Shown: in pieces, positions 50,651 to 58,202 of the stretch
How positions within the stretch are numbered: position 1 is the stretch's first letter
How the letters are laid out: each line of letters opens with the position of its first letter
Source: Variovorax gossypii
GTDB lineage: Bacteria; Pseudomonadota; Gammaproteobacteria; Burkholderiales; Burkholderiaceae_C
Reading direction: 5' to 3'
Length of the DNA: 64,000 bases
Assembly: GCF_003965815.1 (NCBI RefSeq)
Contig: NZ_RXOE01000001.1
Coordinates: 372,001 to 436,000, forward strand
Notes under the pieces: model-generated
The model's input: only the letters and a program-made list of their open reading frames with translations
Databases searched by the model: none
What the model was told of the DNA's origin: nothing
Made by a program: the position numbers and the translations under genes

Positions 50651-51319
50651 TCACGCGGCCTGCAGCTCGGCAACGAGCGCTTCGACGCGGGCGAGCGCAT
50701 CGGCGATGGAGCAGTCGAGCAGGTCGCCGTGGTCCTCCGCATGTTCGATCGCGACGCTGTGCACTTCGTCGAGGCCGAGCAGCGACAGCGGAGCCGTGAT
50801 GCCCGGCGTGAGCAGGTCAAGGTGCGCCTGGAATCCGCCCGGCCGGTAGCCGCTGCTGCCGCACGAGGTGAGCAGCACGGTGCGGCGGGTGCGCTCGGCC
50901 AGCAGAGGCACGTACGGGTTCTCGCGGCTGGGGTCGTAGTTGAAGGTGGAGCCGATGCGCACGATGTTGTCGATCCATGACTTCAGCGGCGCAGGCATGC
51001 CGAAGTTGTACATCGGCACGCCGATCACCAGCACGTCGGCGCGACGGATCTCGGCGATCAGCGCGTCGCTCTCCGCGAGCACGGCGTGCATCCACGGCTC
51101 GCGCTGTTCGGCCGGCGTGTAGCCCGACGCGATCCATTCGCCGGTGACGTTGCTTGGCGGCGTGGCGCCGATGTCGCGGTAGATCACTTCGTCGTCGGGG
51201 CGCGTCGCGCGCCAGGTCGACACGAAGTGATGGCTCAGCCGGCGCGAGTGCGAGCCGTGAACGTGCGTGCCCGAACGGCCGGGGCGGGCGCTGGCGTCGA
51301 TGTGGAGCAGTGTGGTCAT
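50651..51319 (-). CDS. azoR: FMN-dependent NADH-azoreductase, copy 1
   Basis: Flavodoxin-fold quinone/azo reductase. 222 residues with LHIDASARPGRSGTHVHGSH (FMN phosphate loop), VLVIGVPMYNFGMPAPLKSW, IDNIVRIGSTFNY and TSCGSSGYRPGG. Reduces quinones and azo dyes, protecting from electrophile stress. AGAGGAT lies 7 bases before the ATG at 51319. Divergent from a GcvA-type LysR regulator with 135 bases between. A paralogous pair in mirror orientation is at 56.4-58.2 kb. Confidence 0.92.
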   Translation of the reverse strand: MTTLLHIDASARPGRSGTHVHGSHSRRLSHHFVSTWRATRPDDEVIYRDIGATPPSNVTGEWIASGYTPAEQREPWMHAVLAESDALIAEIRRADVLVIGVPMYNFGMPAPLKSWIDNIVRIGSTFNYDPSRENPYVPLLAERTRRTVLLTSCGSSGYRPGGFQAHLDLLTPGITAPLSLLGLDEVHSVAIEHAEDHGDLLDCSIADALARVEALVAELQAA

Positions 51320-51411
51320 GGCGAGATCCTCTTTGACATGAAGGGTTGGATGAAGAAAATTCAGCTTTCGGGCTGGCTTGGATCTCACTGTATTGAGGGA
51401 GAACCAGCGCG

Positions 51412-51427
51412 ACAAACGACGATTTCT
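51412..51427. promoter_or_regulatory. 16-bp sequence shared by the two azoR/LysR intergenic regions, copy 1
   Basis: ACAAACGACGATTTCT lies 92 bases upstream of azoR copy 1 and 27 bases upstream of the LysR start. The identical 16 bases occur on the opposite strand at 57341-57356 in the equivalent place of the second unit. In this copy it continues as TTTGT, forming ACAAA-N10-TTTGT, a LysR-type dyad. Probable binding site of the regulator. Confidence 0.7.
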
Positions 51428-51454
51428 TTGTGTTGATGAAAATTTGATTCATCC

Positions 51455-52357
51455 ATGGCCAACCTTCGACAACTCCCTCCGCTGGCGGCGCTGCGGGCCT
51501 TCGAGGCCGCCGCGCGCCACTGCAGCGCCAAGCTCGCGGCCAACGAGCTCTCGGTCACGCCCACGGCCATCAGCCACCAGGTGCGGCAGCTCGAAGACTC
51601 GCTCGGCGTGCCGCTGTTCATCCGCCAGCCGAGGCAACTGGTGCTGACGCCGCAGGGCAGGGAGCTGCAGGCGGTGCTGAGCGAGTCGTTCAATGCCATG
51701 GCGAATGCGGTCGCGCGGTTGCGTGCGCCGCCGCAGCGGATGGCCATCACCCTGTCGACCACGCCGGCCGTCGCGGCGCGCTGGCTGCTGCCGCGCGTGG
51801 GCACGCTGCGCGCGCTGCATCCGCGGCTCGACCTGCGCATCCATGCGTCGCACGACGCTGTCGCGCTCGACGGCGTCACGGCCGACATCGCGATCCGCTA
51901 CGGCCGTGGGCAGTGGCCGGGCATGGTGTCGGAGAAGCTGTTCGACACCGTCTTCGCGCCGGCCTGCAGCCCTGCGCTCAAGCTGCGCCGGCGCGGCGAT
52001 CTGACGCGGCACACGCTGCTTCACTTCGCGGTGCCGGGCAGCAGGAACCAGCCAGGCACATGGGCCGCATGGCAGCAGGAGGCGCAGGTGCCGGGCCTCG
52101 ATGTGTCGGCGGGGCCGGTGTTCTCGGACGAGACGCACACCGTGTCCGCCGCGCTGCAGGGGCAGGGCGTCGCGCTGATGGGCCTCGCGCTGATCGCGGA
52201 CGAACTGCGCGCGGGCAATCTGGTGCAGCCGTTCGGTCCGCAGCTGCCGGGGCTTCCGTTTCATCTCGTGTGCCCCGAGGCACGGCGCGACGAGCCCGCG
52301 GTGGCGGCGGTGTTCGAGTGGGTGAGAGGGCTGCAGCCGCCGGGTGCAGGCACCTGA
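51455..52357 (+). CDS. LysR family regulator (GcvA-like), copy 1
   Basis: A 300-residue regulator with N-terminal winged helix-turn-helix (LRAFEAAARHCSAKLAANELSVTPTAISHQVRQLEDSLGVPLF in two recognisable helices around residues 13-55) and a LysR substrate domain (VAARWLLPRVGTLRA, ADIAIRYGRGQWPGM, FSDETHTVSAALQGQGVAL). Divergent from azoR copy 1, which it probably controls in response to a quinone or similar compound. It resembles the second LysR at 56.4 kb in the DNA-binding region and FSDETH segment. Confidence 0.9.
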   Translation: MANLRQLPPLAALRAFEAAARHCSAKLAANELSVTPTAISHQVRQLEDSLGVPLFIRQPRQLVLTPQGRELQAVLSESFNAMANAVARLRAPPQRMAITLSTTPAVAARWLLPRVGTLRALHPRLDLRIHASHDAVALDGVTADIAIRYGRGQWPGMVSEKLFDTVFAPACSPALKLRRRGDLTRHTLLHFAVPGSRNQPGTWAAWQQEAQVPGLDVSAGPVFSDETHTVSAALQGQGVALMGLALIADELRAGNLVQPFGPQLPGLPFHLVCPEARRDEPAVAAVFEWVRGLQPPGAGT

Positions 52358-52418
52358 TTTCGCGCGCGGTGACTTTCGGCACTGGCGGCCGGCTGTTCAC
52401 ATTTCTAGAGTCCCTCCC

Positions 52419-52442
52419 GATGAGTTGCGGGTGCAACTCGTC
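52419..52442 (+). promoter_or_regulatory. Hairpin in the leader of the small secreted peptide gene
   Basis: CGATGAGTTGC (52419-52429, one wobble pair) pairs with GCAACTCGTCG (52432-52442), a stem of up to 11 pairs with a very short loop; the inner seven pairs GAGTTGC/GCAACTC are perfect. It lies 55 bases before the ATG at 52497. Could be an operator or a mRNA stability element. Confidence 0.5.
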
Positions 52443-52496
52443 GCGCCGCAGGAGCGTGATGTCCTGCGTTCAACAGCACCACTGGAGGAGGAAATC

Positions 52497-52664
52497 ATGA
52501 AACGTGCAACCGCAGTCAAGGCCGGCGTCGTTGCGGCGATCCTGTCGTCGCTGGCCGTTGCGGCTCCCGCGATGGCCGGGCCGTTCACGCAGTGCGGCGA
52601 TCACTGGCTGTTCTGGAGCGGCTACCAGCTGATCATGGAAGCGATCTTCGATCTCTGCGGTTGA
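52497..52664 (+). CDS. Very small exported peptide with two cysteines
   Basis: A 55-residue precursor. Residues 1-27 are a typical signal peptide (basic start MKRATAVK, hydrophobic core, AMA cleavage site). The predicted mature peptide is 28 residues, starts GPFTQCGDHW and ends DLCG, with Cys at mature positions 6 and 27 that could form a disulfide, and a hydrophobic aromatic middle (WLFWSGYQLIM). GGAGGAGG just before the ATG is a very strong ribosome site, arguing that it is really translated. No known family recognised. Follows the LysR gene on the same strand. Confidence 0.65.
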   Translation: MKRATAVKAGVVAAILSSLAVAAPAMAGPFTQCGDHWLFWSGYQLIMEAIFDLCG

Positions 52665-53011
52665 GCAGGGGACGCGCTTCGCTCGTTGCGCCGGGCCGTG
52701 CTGCGCCAGGAATACGAAAGGCGTAGTCGTGCTCCGGCGCACTGTTGACACTTGTCAAATATTGCGCAGGTTCATGAGCTTTCTGTGCCGTGCCTGTTTT
52801 CAAGTACGGCGTTCGCGCAGTAATCCCTTAACCCCGTCAGATGTTTTCCATAACCTCCCGGTACTTTTTGACGAAGGTCAGTAAAGGTTGCGAACGGGCC
52901 ATGCGAGGGAGTGTGGAGCGTGGTGCCGCAAGCATGCGTCGCTGTTTCGGAGCCTTCGGCCTTCTTCGGCGACAGACAGACACGCGACATATCGCGAAGA
53001 GGAGGCAGATC
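52665..53011. other. Intergenic region with a perfect TTGACA dyad, no gene seen
   Basis: 347 bases without a convincing gene. It contains the perfect dyad TTGACACTTGTCAA (52745-52758), an AT-richer stretch around 52840-52880 and the strong ribosome site GAAGAGGAGG (52996-53005) of the next gene. A continuous frame upstream of that gene exists but has no start signal and no protein-like composition. Confidence 0.5.
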
Positions 53012-53257
53012 ATGCGCACCCCGTTCCTGCGCGAAACCAGTCCCGACGAGCCCGCGGTGCTCCAGCGCCGGCCGGCCTACGTCGCCTGGTTGCCGGTGGT
53101 GCTGTGCATCGTGGCCTCCGTGGGTTTCGTGCTGGTGGCCGTCTTCGTGCAGAACATCATCGCGGCATCGATGTTCACGACCGCAGCCATCGTGTCGCTG
53201 GGCATCGGCCTGATCCTCGGGCTGAGCATGTGGGTCTTTCCGGACCTTCCGCGCTAG
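53012..53257 (+). CDS. Small two-helix membrane protein
   Basis: An 81-residue protein with a polar N-terminus (~22 residues) and two hydrophobic helices (AWLPVVLCIVASVGFVLVAV and MFTTAAIVSLGIGLILGLSM). GAAGAGGAGG lies 6-7 bases before the ATG. The next small gene begins immediately after its stop codon (TAG ATG), so the pair is co-translated. No family recognised. Confidence 0.7.
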   Translation: MRTPFLRETSPDEPAVLQRRPAYVAWLPVVLCIVASVGFVLVAVFVQNIIAASMFTTAAIVSLGIGLILGLSMWVFPDLPR

Positions 53258-53542
53258 ATGAGCACCCGGGAAGAAACCTTGGCCGGCAAGACCGCGACTC
53301 CCTTGCTTCGCGCCGGGAACTGGCGTGTGATGCTGATGGCCGCCATGGTCGGATTGCTGATCGTGCTCGCCATGCTCATGAAGTGGATCGTCGAGCTGCA
53401 GGTCGAGGCCGCGCAGGAGCGTCGCCTGAGCGAAGCCGTCGCCCGCGAGGCAGTGGCGCGCTGCCACGAGAAGACGCCGCTGCAGGCGGTCAACGAATGT
53501 CTGCGGGGGCTGGCCGCCAGCGCCTCACCTACGGCGCGTTGA
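53258..53542 (+). CDS. Small single-pass membrane protein
   Basis: A 94-residue protein with one hydrophobic helix (MLMAAMVGLLIVLAMLM, ~25-41), followed by a charged amphipathic helix (VEAAQERRLSEAVAREAVARC) and a C-terminal part with two Cys (ARC and NEC). Probably anchored with the C-terminal part in the periplasm, where the Cys may pair. Its ATG abuts the stop of the preceding gene. No family recognised; it converges with the oxygenase-like gene, 6 bases away. Confidence 0.65.
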   Translation: MSTREETLAGKTATPLLRAGNWRVMLMAAMVGLLIVLAMLMKWIVELQVEAAQERRLSEAVAREAVARCHEKTPLQAVNECLRGLAASASPTAR

Positions 53543-53548
53543 GCGCGA

Positions 53549-54265
53549 TCAACCGGCGTCGAGCCAGCGGCCCGAGTCCGGGCACACGACGGCTGGCGCG
53601 CCGTTTCGCATGAGCTGCTCTTCATCGGGCCGGGCAGATGCCGGCGATGCGATGTCGAAGTCGACCCGCAGGGCCCTTGCCACATGGGCATCCTCGATCG
53701 GGAGCTCCCAGGTCAGGAAGACCTGGTTGCAGTCGTTGCCGTCCGCGAAGTCCGCCGGGTCGAAGCCCGTGCTGCCGCGCCGGATGACGCCGTGCGGCTG
53801 GCCCGTGTCGAAGACGACCGCCGTACCCCGCCGGAGCGGGATCCGCAGGCCCGCATGGGGAAAGTGCAGGTCCAGCCCCTTGTCCTCGCTCATGAAGAGA
53901 TTGCAGAAGGCCGCGCCGCCGTATTGCATGCCGTCGTGGTGATACCTCGCGCCGCGGCAGGCCATGAGGGCCACGTCGGCCGAGCCGAGCACCCCTGGCA
54001 GGCCCAGCGCGAGCGTCCAGTCGGAAACGGCCTGCACGCAGTGCCTGTAGTCGGGCCAGCGTGCGCGAGCGCGTGGCAGGGGAAGTGCCTCGACGTCTCC
54101 CGGCTCCAGCGAGAGCTGCGACGCGATCTCCCTGTCCCAGTCCGAGAGCAGGCGTGGCGCAGGCGCGGGCACATCCAGCGTGCCCCTCAGAACCACGTCG
54201 CTCACGCTTCGGCTGCGGAGCATGTCGCCGCTGGCGAAGTGGGAGATCAGGATGCCGGGGCTCAT
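53549..54265 (-). CDS. 2-oxoglutarate/Fe(II) oxygenase-like protein
   Basis: A 238-residue protein whose middle resembles the double-stranded beta-helix of 2OG-Fe(II) oxygenases. HHDGMQYGG provides a possible HxD iron pair, PLRRGTAVVFDTGQPHGVIRR gives the distal His and an Arg that could hold 2-oxoglutarate. The N-terminal ~110 residues are helical and unrecognised. The ATG at 54265 (MSPGILI) is preferred over an earlier start at 54310. The enzyme class is inferred from spacing of His-Asp-His only, so alternatives such as a cupin-like protein remain open. Confidence 0.6.
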   Translation of the reverse strand: MSPGILISHFASGDMLRSRSVSDVVLRGTLDVPAPAPRLLSDWDREIASQLSLEPGDVEALPLPRARARWPDYRHCVQAVSDWTLALGLPGVLGSADVALMACRGARYHHDGMQYGGAAFCNLFMSEDKGLDLHFPHAGLRIPLRRGTAVVFDTGQPHGVIRRGSTGFDPADFADGNDCNQVFLTWELPIEDAHVARALRVDFDIASPASARPDEEQLMRNGAPAVVCPDSGRWLDAG

Positions 54266-54485
54266 CGGGATGGCAGTGTAGTGAAGGGGCAACGCACGGC
54301 CTCGATGCATGACGGTGCGCGATCGACCCGCTGGCCCGGGCTTGTCAATGACCGGATCATCCGATTCCTGAACAAGACGAACCGAAGAGAATCGCGGGCG
54401 TTTGTGCTTGGAAAATACCCTGAGGCATATTCGAATACCAAAGGGTTAACATTTGAGGCATCGAGAGGACAAGGAAGAGAGCCCC

Positions 54486-54689
54486 ATGGAGACATATCCG
54501 ACCCTGAGACAAGCCACCGGCGTGGCCCGCACGCTCAGCAAGCATTCGTCCAGCACGATGGTGGTCTACCGGGTGACGGAGCAGAAGTTCGTCACCGCGC
54601 ATGCCAGTGACCGGGTGGAAGGGACCATCGAGGCGGTCTACCGCGACGGCTATGTCGTGCAGACCCTCCTGAGCAAGCGCGCGGAGTAA
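54486..54689 (+). CDS. Small unknown protein
   Basis: A 67-residue protein (start METYPTLRQATGVARTL, end DGYVVQTLLSKRAE) that looks like a compact alpha/beta fold: a helix, then strands TMVVYRVTEQKFVTAHA and GTIEAVYRDGYVVQTLL. No signal peptide or membrane helix. GGAAGAG lies before the ATG at 54486. An AT-rich leader with the palindrome TATTCGAATA (54428-54437) precedes it, and a clean terminator follows, so it is a single-gene unit. Not recognised. Confidence 0.7.
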   Translation: METYPTLRQATGVARTLSKHSSSTMVVYRVTEQKFVTAHASDRVEGTIEAVYRDGYVVQTLLSKRAE

Positions 54690-54701
54690 GCCGGACGGGC
54701 A

Positions 54702-54731
54702 AAAAAAGGCCTCCCTCGGGAGGCCTTTGCG
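54702..54731. terminator. Bidirectional terminator
   Basis: AAAGGCCTCC (54705-54714), loop CTCG, GGAGGCCTTT (54719-54728), with an A-run before. It separates the small unknown gene from the convergent lipoprotein gene. Confidence 0.85.
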
Positions 54732-54747
54732 CTTCTGGCGCAGAGGG

Positions 54748-56328
54748 TCAGGACGAACTGGGCACCGCCTGCATCAGCAGCGTCAGCGCCTTTCGCAGGC
54801 TCGTGACCGACGCGTTGGCCCCCTTGTCGAAGCCCAGCCGCACCACCACCAGGTCGTGCGAAGGAACGATCAGCACCACCTGCCCGCCGGCGCCCAGCAT
54901 GTAGTAGGCCGAGGTCGGCACCGGCCAGGTGCTCGAGCCGTTGAGCCAGAAGAAGCCCCCGTAGATCGGTCGCTTGTCGGCGGCCCAGGCCGGCGCGAGC
55001 GTGCTCACGAACTTCACGTAGCCCTCTGGCAAGAGGCGTTCGCCGTTCCACACGCCGTCCTGCAGGTACAGGTTGGCCAGCCGCGCCCAGTCGCGCCCCG
55101 ACATGAAGTCGTAGCCCTGTCCCATGAAGTTGCCGTAGGGGTCGGTCTCCAGCGTCATCGTGCGGATGCCGATCTTGTCGAACAGGTTTCTCTGCGGGAA
55201 CGACAGGTATTCCTCGCCGCGTTTCTCCACCGCCAGGCGGATCAGGTAGTTCGCCAGCACAGGGTCGGTGTTGCGATAGCGGCCGATGGTGTTGGGCGGC
55301 CATTGCTGCGGCCGCGTGGCCGCGTAGTTGAAGATGTTGATGCGGCCCGTGTAGAAGTAGACGTGGTCGGGGTAGGTGCCGGTGGGGTCGAAGTCCGGGT
55401 CGTCCGGCGCCTTGATGCGCAGGCCGCTCGACATGTGCAGGATGTCCTGGATCCTGATTTCCTTGCGCTTGTCGTCGGCTCCCTGCCATTCCGGAATGGG
55501 CGCCGGCTGGTCGAGGCTGTACACGCCCTGCTTCATGAGCACGCCCATCATCGTCGCGGTGACGCTCTTGCCCATCGACCACGACTCCAGCGGCGTGCTC
55601 GAGGTGATGCCGTTCATGTAGCGCTCGCCGACGATGCGCCCCTTGTGCGTGACGACGAAGGCCGCGGTGTAGGCCTCCGGCAGCTCGAAGGCTGCATCGA
55701 CCGCCTGGCCCACCTTCGTCGTGTCGATGCCGGGTGCGGAGCCGGAGGGCACGATGTCGCCCATCGGCCATTGCTGTGTCGATGGGTCAGGCAGAGCGCT
55801 CTTGACGGTCACCGGCGTGAAGAACACGTCGTCCCGGCCGGGCGGCAGCGTGATGCAGCCCTGCGAGCCGAAGTAGCGCGCGGTCAGCGTCGGGCCGTTG
55901 GGAATGGTGATGCGGACTTCCTTCTTGACGCTGTCCACCACCGGCTTGCCGACCTTCTTGCGCTGGTCGTAGGGCCCGGTGAAGTAGCCGACGCTCTCGG
56001 CCGCCACGTCGGGGTCGAGGCCGGTGATGAACGCCGCGGAGCACATCGCCTTGGCGTAGCCGGAGGTGTTGTGCTCCAGCGGGTCACCCGGTGGCGGCAC
56101 GTACGGCGTGTTGAGCTCGTAGCTCCTGGCGCGGGCAATGAGCGCTTCGCGTGCGGGCAGTTCCGGCGTGTTGGAAGACGGCGGCGAGGTGGTTCCGCCG
56201 CCAGTGCCGAGCCCTATGCCGATTCCTCCGCCCCCACCGCCTCCGCCGCCGCCCCCACATGAGGTCAAAGCTATTACAAGCAGCGCACCTGTTGCGATGG
56301 CAAAGGGCGCGCGGACAAACCTCGTCAT
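54748..56328 (-). CDS. Beta-lactamase-fold serine hydrolase lipoprotein with polyglycine linker
   Basis: A 526-residue lipoprotein. The signal ends in IALTSC; the lipidated Cys is followed by 11 Gly residues and then IGIGLGTGGG and a Pro/Ser linker. The C-terminal ~330 residues are a class C beta-lactamase/esterase-type domain (PF00144) with SMGK (Ser251, Lys254) and YRN as the second motif (GRYRNTDPVL); a GAGGQ segment near the end replaces the third KTG. The ~120-residue region between linker and domain is not recognised. GAGGAG lies 6 bases before the ATG. Probably an esterase or amidase rather than an antibiotic resistance enzyme. Confidence 0.85.
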   Translation of the reverse strand: MTRFVRAPFAIATGALLVIALTSCGGGGGGGGGGGIGIGLGTGGGTTSPPSSNTPELPAREALIARARSYELNTPYVPPPGDPLEHNTSGYAKAMCSAAFITGLDPDVAAESVGYFTGPYDQRKKVGKPVVDSVKKEVRITIPNGPTLTARYFGSQGCITLPPGRDDVFFTPVTVKSALPDPSTQQWPMGDIVPSGSAPGIDTTKVGQAVDAAFELPEAYTAAFVVTHKGRIVGERYMNGITSSTPLESWSMGKSVTATMMGVLMKQGVYSLDQPAPIPEWQGADDKRKEIRIQDILHMSSGLRIKAPDDPDFDPTGTYPDHVYFYTGRINIFNYAATRPQQWPPNTIGRYRNTDPVLANYLIRLAVEKRGEEYLSFPQRNLFDKIGIRTMTLETDPYGNFMGQGYDFMSGRDWARLANLYLQDGVWNGERLLPEGYVKFVSTLAPAWAADKRPIYGGFFWLNGSSTWPVPTSAYYMLGAGGQVVLIVPSHDLVVVRLGFDKGANASVTSLRKALTLLMQAVPSSS

Positions 56329-56407
56329 TGGGGGGCTCCTCGCTTTGTTGTTGCCGGAGTCTGCGCGAGAACCGTAACGACATGCAAGCCCGCTCTTCAG
56401 ATACCGC

Positions 56408-57334
56408 TCAGCCTGAGGCGGCCTGCGATGCGATCCACTCCCAGACGGCGCGGATCGCCGGCTCGTTCTCCCTGCCGCTCGCGACCGCAAGGAAGTAGCT
56501 GCCGGTATCGAGCGCGGGCCCGAAGGGCTGCACCAGCGCACCGCTGCGAAGCTCCTCGGCCGAGAGCGTGAGGCTCAGCAGCGCCACGCCGTGCCCGGCG
56601 AGCGCCGCCAGCATCGCGTGCGTCTCGTCGGAGAACGACAGGTCCGATGCCTTCATCGCGCGCCCCCTCGGCGGCACGACGCCGGCTTCGCGGAACCAGC
56701 GCGGCCACACGGCGGGCGCGAGCGCCTGCGGCTGCCAGTCGCAGTGGATCAGCCGGTGCTTCGGCAGATCTTCCGCGCGCTTCAGGCCCAGCATCGGGCT
56801 GCACAGCGGCGCATAGTGCTCGCGCATCAGCTCGCGCGACACCAGGCCCGGCCAGTTGCCGCTGCCCGAGCGCACCGCGATGTCCGCATCGCCGCGCGCC
56901 AGGTCGACCACGGTGTCGCTCGCATGCAGCCGCAGTTCCACGCCGGGGCTGGCCTTGCGGAACGCATCCATGCGCGGCAGCACCCAGCGCGCTGCGAATG
57001 CCGTGTTGGTGGTGAGCGTCACGGCCTGCGACGCGGCGGGCCGGCGCAGCCTGTCGACGCCGGCCTCGAGCAGATCGAAGCCCATGCGCAGGTCGTCGAA
57101 GAGCCGCTGGCCCGCGGGCGTCAGCGCGAGCTGCCGCGTGAGCCGCCGGAACAGCGGCTGGCCCAGCGTGTCTTCGAGCCCGCGCACCTGATGGCTGATG
57201 GCCGAAGGCGTGACCGATAGCTCGAGCGCCGCGCGCTGGAAGCTCAGGTGCGCGGCCGCGGCTTCGAAGGCGCGCAGCGAGAGCAGGGGAGGCAGCCGGC
57301 GGGGAGGGCGGATGGATGAGCCAATCTCGTTCAT
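56408..57334 (-). CDS. LysR family regulator (GcvA-like), copy 2
   Basis: A 308-residue regulator with N-terminal HTH (LSLRAFEAAAAHLSFQRAAL, then LSVTPSAISHQVRGLED) and substrate domain (RWVLPRMDAFRKASPG, GDADIAVRSGSGNWPG, SFSDETHAMLAALAGHGVALL). Divergent from azoR copy 2 in mirror image of the pair at 51 kb. The ATG at 57334 is chosen because the shared 16-bp element then stays in non-coding DNA, as in copy 1; a start at 57376 is open. No good ribosome site is seen for either. Confidence 0.88.
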   Translation of the reverse strand: MNEIGSSIRPPRRLPPLLSLRAFEAAAAHLSFQRAALELSVTPSAISHQVRGLEDTLGQPLFRRLTRQLALTPAGQRLFDDLRMGFDLLEAGVDRLRRPAASQAVTLTTNTAFAARWVLPRMDAFRKASPGVELRLHASDTVVDLARGDADIAVRSGSGNWPGLVSRELMREHYAPLCSPMLGLKRAEDLPKHRLIHCDWQPQALAPAVWPRWFREAGVVPPRGRAMKASDLSFSDETHAMLAALAGHGVALLSLTLSAEELRSGALVQPFGPALDTGSYFLAVASGRENEPAIRAVWEWIASQAASG

Positions 57335-57340
57335 AAGAGG

Positions 57341-57356
57341 AGAAATCGTCGTTTGT
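57341..57356. promoter_or_regulatory. 16-bp sequence shared by the two azoR/LysR intergenic regions, copy 2
   Basis: AGAAATCGTCGTTTGT on the plus strand, the exact reverse complement of the element at 51412-51427. It lies 98 bases upstream of azoR copy 2 and 6 bases upstream of the chosen LysR start, where bound protein would block its own transcription or translation start region. Confidence 0.7.
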
Positions 57357-57454
57357 GAGGAATGACCTCGATCCATAGATTAGAGGCCTGCGCAGCATTC
57401 TGGCAGCGCGGAATGAAAGACACCAATTCATCCATCACGAGCAGGACAACGACC

Positions 57455-58171
57455 ATGAACATCCTCCACATCGACGCCAGCGCCCGCCCCGGCCGTTCCG
57501 ACACCGACCTCCACGGCTCGCACACGCGCCGCCTGTCCGCGCGTTTCGTCGAGCGCTGGCAGAAGGCGCGGCCCGCCGACCGCATCGACTACCTCGACGT
57601 GGGCCAGCAGCCGCCCGCGCACGTCAACGGGCGCTGGATTCACGCGGCCTTCACGCCGCCCGCGGCGCGCGAACCATGGATGGCCGAGGCGCTGGCCGAG
57701 AGCGATCGGCTGGTCGATCAGCTCGTCGCGGCCGACCTCGTCGTCATCGGCCTGCCCATGTACAACTTCAGCGTGCCAGCGCAGTTCAAGGCCTGGATCG
57801 ACAACATCGTGCGCGTGGGCCGCACCTTCGGCTTCGACCGCTTGCGCGGGGCGGTGCCGTACTGGCCGATGCTGGCGGACATGGGCAAGCGCGTGGTGCT
57901 CCTCGGTGCGCGCGGCGACCACGGCTACGACGCGGGCGGGCGCATCGCGCACCTCAACCACACCGAGAACAGCGTGCGCTCGGCATTGGGCTACATCGGC
58001 ATCACCGAGGTGTTCGAGGCGGCGGTGGAGTCCGACGAGTTCGGCGGCGAGCAGCTTGCGCAGTCGCTGCGGCGCGCCGAGCAGCGGGTGGACGATCTCG
58101 TAGACGAGCTGCTCGACTCGCGTGGACGCATCGCCACTGCTGACACCACGCTGTCAGCAGCAGCCGCCTAG
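57455..58171 (+). CDS. azoR: FMN-dependent NADH-azoreductase, copy 2
   Basis: A 238-residue paralogue of the azoreductase at 50.7 kb. Shared features: LHIDASARPGRSDTDLHGSH, LVVIGLPMYNFSVPAQFKAW, IDNIVRVGRTFGF and the GARGDHGYDAGG loop, here with GARG in place of TSCG in copy 1. It has a longer C-terminal tail ending TLSAAAA. AGGA lies 9 bases before the ATG at 57455. A PaaI thioesterase follows 29 bases later and is linked to it by an RNA hairpin. Confidence 0.92.
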   Translation: MNILHIDASARPGRSDTDLHGSHTRRLSARFVERWQKARPADRIDYLDVGQQPPAHVNGRWIHAAFTPPAAREPWMAEALAESDRLVDQLVAADLVVIGLPMYNFSVPAQFKAWIDNIVRVGRTFGFDRLRGAVPYWPMLADMGKRVVLLGARGDHGYDAGGRIAHLNHTENSVRSALGYIGITEVFEAAVESDEFGGEQLAQSLRRAEQRVDDLVDELLDSRGRIATADTTLSAAAA

Positions 58172-58172
58172 G

Positions 58173-58202
58173 ATTTTTCGCTCCACTTCCGGAGCGAAAA
58201 AT
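58173..58202 (+). promoter_or_regulatory. Hairpin that hides the ribosome site of the thioesterase gene
   Basis: ATTTTTCGCTCC (58173-58184) pairs perfectly with GGAGCGAAAAAT (58191-58202), loop ACTTCC. The right arm holds the ribosome site GGAG (58191-58194) and the first two bases of the ATG (58201). The hairpin starts two bases after the azoR stop codon, so a ribosome finishing azoR would open it. This indicates translational coupling. Confidence 0.75.

Noticed and set aside
52841..53011. N-terminal extension of the 81-residue membrane protein
   Set aside because: The frame is open but a very strong ribosome site directly precedes the ATG at 53012, and the upstream residues look random.
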